A stretch of DNA of 64,000 bases from Desulfuromonadaceae bacterium. GTDB taxonomy: Bacteria > Desulfobacterota > Desulfuromonadia > Geobacterales > Pseudopelobacteraceae. The notes beneath the pieces are model-generated. The model made no database searches. It saw nothing but the letters and a program-made list of their open reading frames with translations, and was not told the DNA's origin. The position numbers were made by a program, and so were the translations under genes. Location: assembly GCA_028681335.1 (NCBI GenBank), contig JAQUIT010000001.1, positions 248,001 to 312,000 of the forward strand, given 5' to 3'. Shown here piece by piece: positions 55,535 to 64,000 of the stretch. The number at the start of each line of letters is the position of its first letter. Within the stretch, counting starts at the first letter, position 1.

Positions 55535-56964
55535 ATTTCTATCTGCAACTCAGAGATTTTCTTCCGCAATGTATTACGGTTGATGCCGAGGACATCGGCG
55601 GCTTTTACCTGATTCCAACGGCATTTCTCCAGTACCAGGCGGATCAGGGGGCGTTCGACCTGTTCCAGCACCATAGCGTGAATGTCTCCCTTGTCAAGCC
55701 CCTCAATGCCGTTCATGCAGGAACGAAGCTTCAGGTCGACAAGCGCCTCAAGCGAAGTTTCTTTGGTGTCGTTCTGTGGTAGTTCTGTCGCAGTGATCAG
55801 CCCGCCAAAATCAAGCGCAGACAGTAGCGGGTCGTTGGAGAGTATAACGGCCCTTTTGATGGCATTTTCGAGCTCACGCACGTTGCCGGGCCACGAGTAT
55901 GATTTAAGGAGTGCCAGTGCGTCGTCGGTCAGCCGTTTCGGTGAAACGGACATCTCGGTGCAGGAGCGTGACAGGAAGTAGTTGGCCAGGTCAGCAATGT
56001 CGTCACGGCGCTCCCGCAGCGGTGCGAGCATGATCGGCACAACATTGAGGCGATAGTAGAGGTCTTCGCGGAACTCTTTCTGTCGTACTTTTTCCACGAG
56101 GGACTGGTTGGTAGCGGCGACGATTCTGACGTCCACGGCAATATTCTGGTTGCCCCCGATACGGGTGACCTCCTGCTCCTGCAGCACCCGCAGGATCTTG
56201 GCCTGCAGGTCCAGCGGCATGTCACCGATCTCGTCAAGGAACAGGGTGCCGTGGTTGGCCTGTTCGAATTTGCCCTGTTTTCTGTCTCCGGCGCCGGTGA
56301 AAGCGCCCTTCTCTGAACCGAACAACTCACTTTCAAGAAGGTCTCGCGGGATTGCGGCGCAGTTTATGGCGACGAACGGTTTTCCAAGTCGCCCCGAATT
56401 GAAATGGACTGCCCGAGCTACCAGTTCCTTTCCGGTGCCTGACTCGCCCTGGATCAGCACTGTGACGTCACTGACAGCAACCTTGCCGATGGTTTTGTAG
56501 ACATCCTGCATTGCCGTGGAATTGCCGACGATATTTTTCTCTACCTGATAGCGATCTTTCAACTCCTGTTTCAGTGTTGATACCTGTCCGGCGATATCGC
56601 GTGCCCTGGCGACCTTTTCAATGATGGCATCAATCACGTCCAGATCGAACGGCTTGGTGATGTAGTCGTAAGCTCCGCGTTTCATCGCTTCAACCGCATT
56701 TTTCATGCTGGCCTCGGCGGTCATGATGACTACCAGCAGATCACTCTTCAGCTCGCGAATCTTGTCCAGCAGATCAAGTCCGGTGATGCCGGGCATCTTG
56801 ATGTCGAGGATTGCCAGGTCATAGCAGTTGTCCTTGATCAGCTCCAGAGCATGGCGTCCGTCATGGGCCAGGTCCACGCTGAAACCTTTCTGTTTGAGAG
56901 CTTTTGAAAGCACCCAGCGGATACTCTCCTCATCGTCGGCAACCAGTATTCTGTTAAGTGGCAT
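55522..56964 (-). CDS. ntrC: Nitrogen regulation response regulator NtrC
   Basis: A 480-residue sigma-54 activator with a receiver (ADDEES pocket, phospho-acceptor Asp54 in AILDIKMPG, ITKPFD), an AAA+ domain (GESGTGKE, GAFTGA, FLDEIGDMP) and a C-terminal Fis helix-turn-helix (NQVKAADVLGINRNTLRKKI). Phosphorylated by NtrB under nitrogen limitation, it activates nitrogen-assimilation promoters. The dusB-ntrB-ntrC order on the minus strand is the classic nifR3-ntrB-ntrC arrangement, which supports the name. The gap of 193 bp to ntrB holds an imperfect inverted repeat. Confidence 0.9.
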   Translation of the reverse strand: MPLNRILVADDEESIRWVLSKALKQKGFSVDLAHDGRHALELIKDNCYDLAILDIKMPGITGLDLLDKIRELKSDLLVVIMTAEASMKNAVEAMKRGAYDYITKPFDLDVIDAIIEKVARARDIAGQVSTLKQELKDRYQVEKNIVGNSTAMQDVYKTIGKVAVSDVTVLIQGESGTGKELVARAVHFNSGRLGKPFVAINCAAIPRDLLESELFGSEKGAFTGAGDRKQGKFEQANHGTLFLDEIGDMPLDLQAKILRVLQEQEVTRIGGNQNIAVDVRIVAATNQSLVEKVRQKEFREDLYYRLNVVPIMLAPLRERRDDIADLANYFLSRSCTEMSVSPKRLTDDALALLKSYSWPGNVRELENAIKRAVILSNDPLLSALDFGGLITATELPQNDTKETSLEALVDLKLRSCMNGIEGLDKGDIHAMVLEQVERPLIRLVLEKCRWNQVKAADVLGINRNTLRKKISELQIEMKRG

Positions 56965-57004
56965 TGGAAACCTCTTTTCGTCTTTTGCATTGTAAAGTAA
57001 TTGT

Positions 57005-57130
57005 TAAAAAAGTGCCTCGCGTGGAGAAGCGGAGTACGTGGAGAAATTCAAAAACAAAAGATATACGGGGTAACCCCAAAGTCTTTAATCTTTGCACACT
57101 CCATGTTTTCTGCCTCTCTGCGTGAAATAT
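57005..57130. repeat. Imperfect long inverted repeat between ntrB and ntrC
   Basis: GTGCCTCGCGTGGAGAAGCG at the left end is roughly complementary to the CTCTGCGTGAAA and TTCTGCCTCTC segments at the right end. The pattern (CTCC-TGTT-TCTGC-TCTCTGCGTG) resembles degenerate intergenic repeats I recall from Geobacter-like and other anaerobe genomes. It is not coding. It may affect the ntrB/ntrC mRNA ratio. Confidence 0.5.
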
Positions 57131-57157
57131 CTGTTTGGTCCCCGCTGGTCCGCAGGT

Positions 57158-58279
57158 TTATCGTACCAGCGGTAGTAGTACCGTAAACTTTGTGCCGTGC
57201 CCGGAATCCGATTCGGCTTTGATCATGCCGCGATGTTCCGAGACGATCTTGTGGCAGATGGTCAGCCCCAGACCGGTACCCGCGGATTTGGTACTGAAAA
57301 ACGGCGTCCAGATGTTTTCCAGGTCCTCCTGCGGTATGCCGGGACCGTCATCACCCACCTCGATGGCAACCATGCGCGAATGTTTCTCGTTCTGCGTCAT
57401 GCGATAATCGGAAAGCACCCTGCTGGTAACCGTCAGACGGCCATCAACTCCCATTGCATCTATGGCGTTGCAGATCAGGTTCAAAAACAGTCTGGTCAGC
57501 ATCTCCTCGTCAGCCATGATTTCGGGGATGCTGGGGTCAAAATGTTGAATAAAAGCTATTTCGCGATCAGCAACAGCCTGTTTCTGCAACAGGAGAATGT
57601 CGCCAAGGACCTTGTGGAGATTGACCGGTGCAAGCCTGAGTGCCCGTGGCGAGGCCAGCTCCAGTAGCTCGCGAATGATGTGGTCAATTCGCTCGGTCTC
57701 ACGGATGACGACCCTTGTGTACTCAAGCATCTCGCTTTCGGGCGGGAACTCCCGCTCCAGAAGCTGTGCTGCCCCCTTGATGCCACCCAGCGGGTTCTTG
57801 ACCTCGTGGGCCAGTCCGGCGGCCAGGGTTCCAAGCGTCGAAAGGCGGTCGGCTTGACGTACCGCAGCCTCCAGTTCGCGGATGTAGGTGATGTCCTTGA
57901 GGGTTAGTATCGCTCCGATATTCTCCCCGCTCCCCTGAACCAGTGGGTAACAGGTGACCGCAACCGGTGTGATCCGTCCCGTGGAGCGAACAACAACATT
58001 TTCCTGATCCGAGATCGTAATGCCGGTGCGGATGGTTTTCGAAACCATATCCACCAGGGTTGATTCCATGGCGAACAGCTTCTCAAATTCAGCCCCTTTG
58101 GCCTGTCTGTTGGAGAATCCGGTGATCTCTTCGGCCGCCGGGTTGCAAAGCGTTATGCAGCCGGTGCTCGCAATAACGATAACGCCGTCACCGACGCTGT
58201 CGATCACGGTGGCGTAGTAGTCATCGCGTTCTTGCTGCTGGTCACTCTGTAGCGGAATCTGCGGTGTTGTCAGTGTCAT
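57158..58279 (-). CDS. ntrB: Nitrogen regulation sensor kinase NtrB
   Basis: A 373-residue soluble histidine kinase with an N-terminal PAS domain (VIDSVGDGVIVIASTG), an H-box AHEVKNPLGGIKGAAQLL (typical of NtrB/GlnL), and an ATPase domain (NLICNAIDAM, GDDGPGIP, GTGLGLTICHKI). No membrane segment, as expected for NtrB. It should phosphorylate NtrC in response to the PII protein. The start overlaps the end of dusB by 38 bp, with GGAG placed inside dusB, so the genes are coupled. Confidence 0.9.
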   Translation of the reverse strand: MTLTTPQIPLQSDQQQERDDYYATVIDSVGDGVIVIASTGCITLCNPAAEEITGFSNRQAKGAEFEKLFAMESTLVDMVSKTIRTGITISDQENVVVRSTGRITPVAVTCYPLVQGSGENIGAILTLKDITYIRELEAAVRQADRLSTLGTLAAGLAHEVKNPLGGIKGAAQLLEREFPPESEMLEYTRVVIRETERIDHIIRELLELASPRALRLAPVNLHKVLGDILLLQKQAVADREIAFIQHFDPSIPEIMADEEMLTRLFLNLICNAIDAMGVDGRLTVTSRVLSDYRMTQNEKHSRMVAIEVGDDGPGIPQEDLENIWTPFFSTKSAGTGLGLTICHKIVSEHRGMIKAESDSGHGTKFTVLLPLVR

Positions 58280-59246
58280 CGGATATACTCCGGATTCGTT
58301 CTGTCAGTGTCTGTATGTCCTGGATCGATTGGGCCGAATTGGCTGTGCGGCGGATTTCTGAGGCACCGGCAAATCCTTTGGCATACCAGCCGATGTGCTT
58401 CTTGATCTCGCGGACGGCTACCGTTTCGCCACGCTCTGCGGTAAACAGGTGCAGATGTTTCATGATGATATCCGCCCGTTCAGCTGTAGTGACCGGGGTA
58501 TAGCTTTGGGACTGTTCCAGCTCCAGTACCTGTCTGAAAATCCATGGGTTGCCGAGGGCTCCTCTGGCTATCATTATGCCGTCACAGCCGGTCTCTGTGA
58601 GCATCTGCATGCAGTCAGCAGGAGTGAACAGGTCGCCGCTGCCCAGGACCGGGATCGAAAGTGCCGCTTTCATTTCCGCCAGATGACTCCAGTCGGCCTT
58701 TCCCGAGAACATCAGGCTACGGCTGCGCGGATGAAGGGTGATGGCGTCACACCCTTCAGCTTCGGCGATACGCCCCACCTCACGAAAGACGTCGTCGCCG
58801 CAATGCCATCCGGAACGGATTTTAATAGTCAGCGGCAGTCGTGTTGCGGCGCGTACTGCGCGAACGATCGCGGCGATTTTGAGTGGTTCCTGCAATAGAG
58901 CGCTGCCTGCACCGGTTCCTACGACCTTGCGGACCGGACAGCCCATATTGATGTCCAGCAGGTCGCCATGCTCCTCTACCATGCGCGCCGCTTCGGCCAG
59001 ATCGGCAGGCTTGTCGCCAAACAGCTGGATACCGAGCGGGCGGTCATCGGAGGAGCTCTTCAGGAGTGCGAGCGTCTTGACCCCTTCGCGCACAAGTCCA
59101 TTGACACTGACCATCTCAGTGTAGGCTAGTGAGGCTCCTGCTTCGCGGCAGATCAGTCGGAACGGTAAATTTGTAATTCCCGCCAGGGGTGCAAGCACGA
59201 CATTGTGCTGGAGGACGAGAGAGCCAATTATTAATGGTTTTAACAT
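58242..59246 (-). CDS. dusB: tRNA-dihydrouridine synthase DusB (NifR3)
   Basis: A 334-residue FMN enzyme reducing uridines in tRNA. TIM-barrel signatures: LAPLAGITNLPFR, the catalytic cysteine in INMGCPVRKV, LTIKIRSGW, and the phosphate-binding IARGALGNPW. It heads the dusB-ntrB-ntrC operon. The ATG at 59246 is the likeliest start; a GTG three codons upstream is an alternative, and neither has a good ribosome site. Confidence 0.95.
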   Translation of the reverse strand: MLKPLIIGSLVLQHNVVLAPLAGITNLPFRLICREAGASLAYTEMVSVNGLVREGVKTLALLKSSSDDRPLGIQLFGDKPADLAEAARMVEEHGDLLDINMGCPVRKVVGTGAGSALLQEPLKIAAIVRAVRAATRLPLTIKIRSGWHCGDDVFREVGRIAEAEGCDAITLHPRSRSLMFSGKADWSHLAEMKAALSIPVLGSGDLFTPADCMQMLTETGCDGIMIARGALGNPWIFRQVLELEQSQSYTPVTTAERADIIMKHLHLFTAERGETVAVREIKKHIGWYAKGFAGASEIRRTANSAQSIQDIQTLTERIRSISDDTDNTADSATE

Positions 59247-59357
59247 GATGCACACTGACGATACGAACCGGAGGGAGGAAAACGGTTGTTGTCTGCCTAA
59301 ATTTTGTGCATAGTAGCACAGCCGTTATAAATGGCAAGAGCTAAAAAGAGATTTTTA

Positions 59358-59386
59358 TTGCCAATATACAAATTTCTGTTTTAAAT
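59358..59386 (+). promoter_or_regulatory. Sigma-70-type promoter of tatA
   Basis: TTGCCA (59358-59363), 17 bp, TTAAAT (59381-59386). Predicted start near 59393. Confidence 0.45.
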
Positions 59387-59422
59387 GGTTACAAAACTGA
59401 AGTGTGAATAAGGAGAAACCAG

Positions 59423-59710
59423 ATGTTCGGAATCGGCATGCCGGAAATGATAGTTATTCTTGTAATAGCCCTGATCGTCATCGGGCCGCATAAATTGCCG
59501 GAACTGGCCAAGTCGCTCGGCAAGGGGTTGGCTGAGTTCAAGAAAGCTTCGGAGGACTTTCAGAGAAATGTCCAGGAAGAATCCCGCAAAAGCGAGGAGA
59601 AGGAGGTGTCAACGCAACAGGTGTCAGCCGACGTGCAGGCCCATGTTGATACTCCAGTCACTCCTGCGGACGCCGCACCGGCTGACAAGAAGGATAGCCC
59701 CCAGTCATAA
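59423..59710 (+). CDS. tatA: Twin-arginine translocase TatA/TatB family protein
   Basis: A 95-residue inner-membrane protein: a short N-terminal membrane helix ([12 protein letters not shown]), the [15 protein letters not shown] hinge and amphipathic helix, then a charged and Pro/Ala-rich tail. It forms the pore or receptor part of the Tat system, which exports folded redox proteins. TatA and TatB cannot be told apart securely here. No tatC is adjacent. AAGGAG precedes the ATG; monocistronic with a strong terminator. Confidence 0.9.
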   Translation: MFGIGMPEMIVILVIALIVIGPHKLPELAKSLGKGLAEFKKASEDFQRNVQEESRKSEEKEVSTQQVSADVQAHVDTPVTPADAAPADKKDSPQS

Positions 59711-59744
59711 TGCCGAGTCCGGCGACACAACTGAGTGATAATTC

Positions 59745-59780
59745 AAAAGGGGAGATGCTTTACTGGCATCTCCCCTTTTA
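59745..59780. terminator. Bidirectional intrinsic terminator
   Basis: A perfect 14-bp stem AAAAGGGGAGATGC / GCATCTCCCCTTTT around a 7-nt loop, between convergent tatA and the carbonic anhydrase gene. Confidence 0.92.
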
Positions 59781-59826
59781 ATTGTGCTGCCCGGAGGGCC
59801 TCTGAAAAATCGGTTCCCTCCAGTTG

Positions 59827-60399
59827 TTACGACTGTGGTGCATTAAATCCCTTGGCACAGTAGCCATCCACCATAACCTCCAGATGGCCGTCGTTCGGGC
59901 AGAAGATCAGCCCATGGATCGGTACGTCAGCCGGAATCAGCGGGTTGGCGCGGATTTTAGCCACAACCTCAGTGACATTTTCTTCCGGGCAGGTAAAGGC
60001 GCCAAGCCACTTTGCCAGATCCGGAACGTGGGTTTCTATCGCCTCGGAGGAGATGCCGCGGGCGATCATGTCACCTTTCAGCTTCTCGGGATTGACATCT
60101 GCCATACCGCAATCCTTGTGGCCGATAACGAAGATCTCCTCCACCCCCAGCATGAAGATGGCCACCACCATGCTGCGAATCACCCCGCCGCGTGGATCAA
60201 TCAGCGTGTTGCCGGCATTTTTGATAACCTTGGCGTCGCCCCGCTTTATCCCCATGGCTGGTTCCAGAAAGTCAACGAGGCGGGTGTCCATACAGGTAAA
60301 GATGGCGAACTGTTTTTTCGGATTTTTCGGGAGCGGTGGAAATGCCCCCGGGTGAATGAATTTACGGTTAGCCGAAAGGATGGAATCGAGCAGGTTCAT
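59827..60399 (-). CDS. Beta-carbonic anhydrase
   Basis: A 190-residue zinc enzyme interconverting CO2 and bicarbonate. Zinc and catalytic residues are visible as CMDTR (Cys, with the Asp-Arg pair) and GHKDCGM (His, Cys). The NAGN segment is also typical. The ATG at 60399 (MNLLDSI) has GAGG upstream; an ATG four codons earlier is possible. It lies near the malic enzyme gene, which consumes or releases CO2, but they are separated by a terminator. Confidence 0.93.
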   Translation of the reverse strand: MNLLDSILSANRKFIHPGAFPPLPKNPKKQFAIFTCMDTRLVDFLEPAMGIKRGDAKVIKNAGNTLIDPRGGVIRSMVVAIFMLGVEEIFVIGHKDCGMADVNPEKLKGDMIARGISSEAIETHVPDLAKWLGAFTCPEENVTEVVAKIRANPLIPADVPIHGLIFCPNDGHLEVMVDGYCAKGFNAPQS

Positions 60400-60560
60400 G
60401 GGAATCCTCATATAGAATAGTCTATTTAAAAATAGTGCGACTGTTTCAACCCGTGATGGTAACTGTTGACAAGCAGCCCGCTTCACTCCGGCTGCGCCAG
60501 CGTCGCACCGTCATGAATATCTCACATAAGCCGGCTTCCTTCAACCATGGAATAAGAATA

Positions 60561-60601
60561 AAAAAGATCAGGGCAACCGTCGTGATCGCCCTGATCTTTT
60601 T
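60561..60601. terminator. Bidirectional intrinsic terminator downstream of maeB
   Basis: AAAAAGATCAGGGC paired with GCCCTGATCTTTTT around a 13-nt loop. On the minus strand it lies 43 bp after the maeB stop. Confidence 0.88.
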
Positions 60602-60643
60602 GTGCCGATACAGCGGTACGAATGCTGGATGCACAGCTATGGT

Positions 60644-62893
60644 TTAAATGTTCTGCACATCCACCACGGCGATGGCTGCCATCTTGACGATGTCTTCGAC
60701 ACTATCACCGCGTTGCAGGACATGCACCGGCTTGCGCATCCCCATCAGGATCGGGCCTATCGCTTCGGCTCCGCCCAGGTGGTGCAGCAGTTTGTAGCAG
60801 ATGTTTCCTGAGTTCAGGTCCGGGAAAATGAGTATGTTGGCATTGCCTTTAAGTTTCGAGAAGGTGAAGCCCGCCAGCAGGTCCGGTACAACAGCGGTGT
60901 CAGCCTGCATCTCACCTTCGACTATCAGCTCCGGGGCACGTTCTTTGACAATCTCTACTGCCCGTTTGACCTTGCGTGCCTGTGGGTGGTCGACCGAACC
61001 GAAGTTTGAGAAAGAGAGCATGGCAACGCGTGGCTCGATATCCAGCATGCGTACCTTCTCGGCGGCCAGGATTGCGGTCTCGGCAAGTTCCTCGGCAGTT
61101 GGATCGATTGTGACGGTTGTGTCGGCCAGAAAGTAGACGTCGTTTTTAAAGACCATCATGTAAAGGCCGTGGACGCTGGACAATCCCTGCTGTTTGCCGA
61201 CAACTTCCAGAGCCGGGCGGATGGTCTCCGGGTAATGGGTATCAATACCGCCGAGCAGGGCGTCGGCGTCCCCCATATGAACCATCATGGAACCAAAGTG
61301 AGTGCGCGACTTGCGCCGCAGGATCCGCTCGGATTCGGAGAGTGTAAGCCCTTTGCGCTGACGGAGGCGGTACAGCTCTTCGGCGTATGTTGCCGTCAGT
61401 TCCGAGTCGGCCGGATCGATGATCGGTACGGTCAACTCGATATTCAGATCAGACAGCTTCTGGTTGATCTTTTTGCGGTCACCGACAAGAATCGGCTTGG
61501 CAATTCCCTCCTCCACCAGTGTCAAGGCGGCTCGTAGTGTTTTTTCGTTCTCGCCTTCGGGGAACACAACCCTTTTGGGATCGCTCTTGGCCTTGTTGAT
61601 GATCATGCGCATGATCTCTTTGGACTTGCCCTGGGTTGATTCAAGATGCTCGATGTACTTGGCCATGTCTACGATCGGCTGGCGGGCAACACCGCTGTCC
61701 ATGGCGGCCTTGGCGATTGCAGGGGCAACGTGCAGCAGTACGCGTGGATCAAACGGTTTGGGGATGATGTAGTCGCGGCCGAAGGCGAACTTGACATTGC
61801 CGTAGGCTTTGCTGACGGAATCGGGGCACTCCTCGCGGGCCAGTTTTGCCAGGGCCTGCACTGCGGCCAGTTTCATCTCTTCGTTGATGCAGGTGGCGCG
61901 ACAGTCCAGTGCCCCGCGGAAGATGAACGGGAAGCCGAGGATGTTGTTGACCTGGTTCGGGTAGTCGGATCGACCGGTGGCGATCATGACGTCATCACGC
62001 ACGGCATGGGCATCCTCCGGGGTGATCTCCGGGTCGGGATTGGCCATGGCAAAGATGACAGGGTTCGGGGCCATGCTGGCGATCATCTCTTTGGTGAATG
62101 CCCCTTTAACGGAGAGGCCGAACAGCACATCGGCCCCGTCGGCGGCCTCTTCCAGGGTGCGGAAATGGGTCTCGGCGGCAAAGAGCTCCTTGTAGGGATT
62201 CATCCCTTCGACGCGCCCTTTGTAAATGACACCCTTGGTGTCGCACATGATCATATTGTTCGGTTTTACGCCAAGGGCGATTGCCAGCTTTGCGCAGGAA
62301 TTGGCGGCGGCTCCAGCGCCGTTGACAACGATGCGGATATCTTGAATATTCTTGCCGACCAGGTGCAGGGCGTTAATCAGGGCGGCAGATGATATGATAG
62401 CAGTGCCGTGCTGGTCGTCATGAAAAACAGGGATGTTCATGGTCTTCTTGAGGGTCTCTTCGATATAAAAGCACTCCGGAGCCTTGATGTCTTCAAGGTT
62501 GATGCCGCCGAAAGTCGGCTCCAACAGCTGGCATGCCTTGATGATCTCATCCGGATCTTCGGTGTCGAGTTCGATATCAAAAACGTCAATATCGGCAAAG
62601 CGCTTGAAGAGAATTCCTTTTCCCTCCATGACCGGTTTGCCTGCCAGGGCGCCGAGGTTGCCGAGGCCGAGGACGGCGGTGCCGTTAGAGACAACAGCTA
62701 TCAGGTTTCCCTTGGCGGTGTATTTGTAGGCGTCTTCGGGGTTCTTCTGGATTGCCAGGCATGGTTCCGCAACACCGGGAGAGTAGGCTAGCGACAGGTC
62801 TGAAGCTGTCTGGCATGGCTTCGTGGATACAACCTCGATCTTGCCTTTGCGGCCCATTGAGTGATACTCGAGGGGGCTTAATTTAGTACTCAT
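60644..62893 (-). CDS. maeB: NADP-type malic enzyme with C-terminal phosphotransacetylase-like domain
   Basis: A 749-residue two-domain protein. Residues 1-430 are malic enzyme ([50 protein letters not shown] for NADP), converting malate to pyruvate and CO2. Residues 430-749 resemble phosphate acetyltransferase ([33 protein letters not shown]), a regulatory domain in MaeB-type enzymes that responds to acetyl-CoA. It links the TCA cycle to pyruvate. GGGAG upstream. The XRE-cupin regulator lies 83 bp upstream in the same direction, so it could be in the same unit. Confidence 0.95.
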   Translation of the reverse strand: MSTKLSPLEYHSMGRKGKIEVVSTKPCQTASDLSLAYSPGVAEPCLAIQKNPEDAYKYTAKGNLIAVVSNGTAVLGLGNLGALAGKPVMEGKGILFKRFADIDVFDIELDTEDPDEIIKACQLLEPTFGGINLEDIKAPECFYIEETLKKTMNIPVFHDDQHGTAIISSAALINALHLVGKNIQDIRIVVNGAGAAANSCAKLAIALGVKPNNMIMCDTKGVIYKGRVEGMNPYKELFAAETHFRTLEEAADGADVLFGLSVKGAFTKEMIASMAPNPVIFAMANPDPEITPEDAHAVRDDVMIATGRSDYPNQVNNILGFPFIFRGALDCRATCINEEMKLAAVQALAKLAREECPDSVSKAYGNVKFAFGRDYIIPKPFDPRVLLHVAPAIAKAAMDSGVARQPIVDMAKYIEHLESTQGKSKEIMRMIINKAKSDPKRVVFPEGENEKTLRAALTLVEEGIAKPILVGDRKKINQKLSDLNIELTVPIIDPADSELTATYAEELYRLRQRKGLTLSESERILRRKSRTHFGSMMVHMGDADALLGGIDTHYPETIRPALEVVGKQQGLSSVHGLYMMVFKNDVYFLADTTVTIDPTAEELAETAILAAEKVRMLDIEPRVAMLSFSNFGSVDHPQARKVKRAVEIVKERAPELIVEGEMQADTAVVPDLLAGFTFSKLKGNANILIFPDLNSGNICYKLLHHLGGAEAIGPILMGMRKPVHVLQRGDSVEDIVKMAAIAVVDVQNI

Positions 62894-62975
62894 GTGTGGT
62901 GTCTCCCGTTTTTAAATTTTTCTTCGATGTGACGGTGAATCAATATGTAAGGTTTGCAGCGATGCAACTCTTCAC

Positions 62976-63539
62976 TTAGCGCATTACCACGGCCAGGACC
63001 TTTACCTCGTTACAATCGGCTGAAAACAGGCGGTGTTTGAGATTGGCGTCAAAATAGACGCTGTCACCCTCATGGAGAAGGATGCGCTGGTCATCAAGTA
63101 ACAGTTCGGCGTTCCCCTTCATGACGAATATGAATTCCTCACCGCTATGACTGTAGGTGTCTGTATTGGTGATCTTTTCATTGAGGGTGAGCAGAAACGG
63201 GTCCATTTTTTTGCTCTGCTTACGGACAGATAGTGACTCGTAAAAGTAGCCATGGTTAGTGCCGTCCCGTGAGACAACTTTTGGGACGATGGTGCGTTGG
63301 TTGCTCCTGAGAATTTCATACGGACATTCCTCTTCCTTCTCAACAAAAAAATGTCCGATCTTGACGTCAAAAAAAAGGGCTATCTTTGAAAGCGTGGCGA
63401 TGGGAGGGGATACATTATTGTTCTCTATCTGTGAAATAAGTGCTGTAGAAAACCCCGTTTCATTAGCCACGTCCTGCAGAGTCAGTTTTTTTGAACGGCG
63501 GAGCTCCCTTATCTTGGCTCCGATATTGTAATCATGCAC
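62976..63539 (-). CDS. XRE-family helix-turn-helix regulator with a cupin domain
   Basis: A 187-residue repressor-type regulator. Residues 5-65 are an XRE HTH (LTLQDVANETGFSTALISQIE). Residues 115-185 are a cupin (HSGEEFIFVMKGNAELLL, EGDSVYFDANLKHRLF) that may bind a small ligand. It has the GTG start at 63539 with GGGGG upstream. Family members control amino-acid, polyamine or carbon metabolism genes. maeB directly downstream is a candidate target, but no operator was identified. Confidence 0.88.
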   Translation of the reverse strand: MHDYNIGAKIRELRRSKKLTLQDVANETGFSTALISQIENNNVSPPIATLSKIALFFDVKIGHFFVEKEEECPYEILRSNQRTIVPKVVSRDGTNHGYFYESLSVRKQSKKMDPFLLTLNEKITNTDTYSHSGEEFIFVMKGNAELLLDDQRILLHEGDSVYFDANLKHRLFSADCNEVKVLAVVMR

Positions 63540-63774
63540 GCTTACCCCCGGAGATTCAAGCTGTTGCTGATGATTACAGCTGTAATAGTAGCGGATCGGA
63601 TGCCTGATATTCTCATAATAACTGTTTTATAATCAGATTATGTATAGTGGCAAAATAATTCATTTAAGCTAAAAGTCAAACATATTATTTATCTTTGATA
63701 AATTTTTTTATTTTAGATAAAGGTTCTTGCTGGAAAAACCGGCTGGTGGTTTCTTTTATGGCTACCGGGAATTT
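63540..63774. other. AT-rich promoter region upstream of the XRE-cupin gene
   Basis: About 235 bp with no gene. On the minus strand TTGACT (near 63680) and AT-rich -10-like boxes are present but ambiguous. Repeated TTTATC/GATAAA words occur near 63690-63720. No convincing operator or RNA is seen. Confidence 0.4.
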
Positions 63775-63818
63775 AAACTATGACGGGAGCCGGATTATTC
63801 CGGCTCCCGTCATAGTTT
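63775..63818. terminator. Long hairpin, terminator of the Hsp20 gene
   Basis: A perfect 19-bp stem around ATTATT, core GACGGGAGCCGG. It lies 17 bp after the Hsp20 stop on the minus strand, with only a short T-rich tail. Confidence 0.8.
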
Positions 63819-63835
63819 GGAAGCTTATAAACGTT

Positions 63836-64000
63836 TTATTTGACCTGGATGTTGATCTGTTTCGGTTTGGTTTCTTCTCTTTTTGGCAGGGTGATCGTCA
63901 GAATACCTTTTTCGCAGCTGGCGGCAACTTTTTCCTGATCGATTGTCGTCGGGAGGCTGAAGCTGCGCTGGAAGCTGCCGAAATATCGCTCGATGCGGTG
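63836..64000 (-). CDS. Small heat-shock protein Hsp20 (3' part only)
   Basis: The last 54 residues of an alpha-crystallin-type chaperone; the N-terminal part lies outside the window. Visible are the end of the crystallin domain (GSFQRSFSLPTTID, then ASCEKGILTITLPK) and a C-terminal INIQV resembling the IXI/V anchor that joins subunits. It prevents aggregation of unfolded proteins without ATP. Confidence 0.92.
   Translation of the reverse strand, partial: HRIERYFGSFQRSFSLPTTIDQEKVAASCEKGILTITLPKREETKPKQINIQVK

Overview
This window is chromosomal DNA from an anaerobic, respiring deltaproteobacterium, most likely of the Geobacter group (Desulfuromonadota/Geobacterales). The best indicators are a porin / octaheme / dodecaheme-lipoprotein cassette of the OmbB-OmaB-OmcB type, a pair resembling the soluble NADPH:Fe(III) oxidoreductase SfrB/SfrA, three sigma-54 activators, a TIGR04073 exosortase-associated protein, a flavodiiron protein and dense c-di-GMP and two-component signalling. 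I cannot fix the species. I see no rRNA, tRNA, insertion sequence, CRISPR array or prophage. Most genes are compact, with clear Shine-Dalgarno sites and strong intrinsic terminators.

Layout. 1-5.1 kb (minus): 5' part of a CheW gene, a secreted transglutaminase-like protein, a REC-GGDEF cyclase, rpe and rsmB. 5.3-9.4 kb (plus): a TIGR03960/TIGR03936 fusion radical SAM protein followed by rng. 9.4-13.4 kb (minus): a ribbon-helix-helix protein, a sigma-54 activator with ferredoxin and [FeFe]-hydrogenase-like sensor domains, and an M29-type aminopeptidase. 13.6-18.3 kb (plus): sfrB-sfrA. 18.4-20.3 kb: a second radical SAM gene coupled to a 59-codon zinc-finger-like gene. 20.4-25.3 kb: flavodiiron protein, two HEAT-repeat proteins and an HD-GYP protein. 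25.4-31.2 kb: radA, acyl-CoA ligase, acyl-ACP thioesterase, ahcY and a small Cys-cluster protein. 31.2-34.4 kb (minus): Skp/OmpH-like chaperone, a CFI-box metalloprotease and a secreted partner. 34.6-40 kb: metK, family-B DNA polymerase, TIGR04073 protein, galU and an FmdB zinc ribbon. 40-48.8 kb: a histidine kinase with a periplasmic binding-protein sensor, its sigma-54 response regulator, a sigma-54 promoter, a small Cys-rich protein, and the porin-cytochrome cassette. 48.9-64 kb: DUF3108 protein, peptidoglycan transglycosylase, rlmN, DEAD-box helicase, OB-HD nuclease, dusB-ntrB-ntrC, tatA, beta-carbonic anhydrase, maeB, an XRE-cupin regulator and the 3' part of an Hsp20 gene.

Two regulatory circuits stand out. 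(1) The hydrogenase-like sigma-54 activator is flanked by two copies of one 18-bp dyad. One overlaps its own promoter. The other lies about 110-120 bp upstream of the start expected from a near-consensus sigma-54 promoter in front of the neighbouring ribbon-helix-helix gene. (2) The kinase/sigma-54 regulator pair lies directly upstream of a sigma-54 promoter heading the porin-cytochrome cassette. This suggests that an outer-membrane electron conduit is induced by a small molecule sensed in the periplasm. Both are readings of sequence and context and have not been tested.
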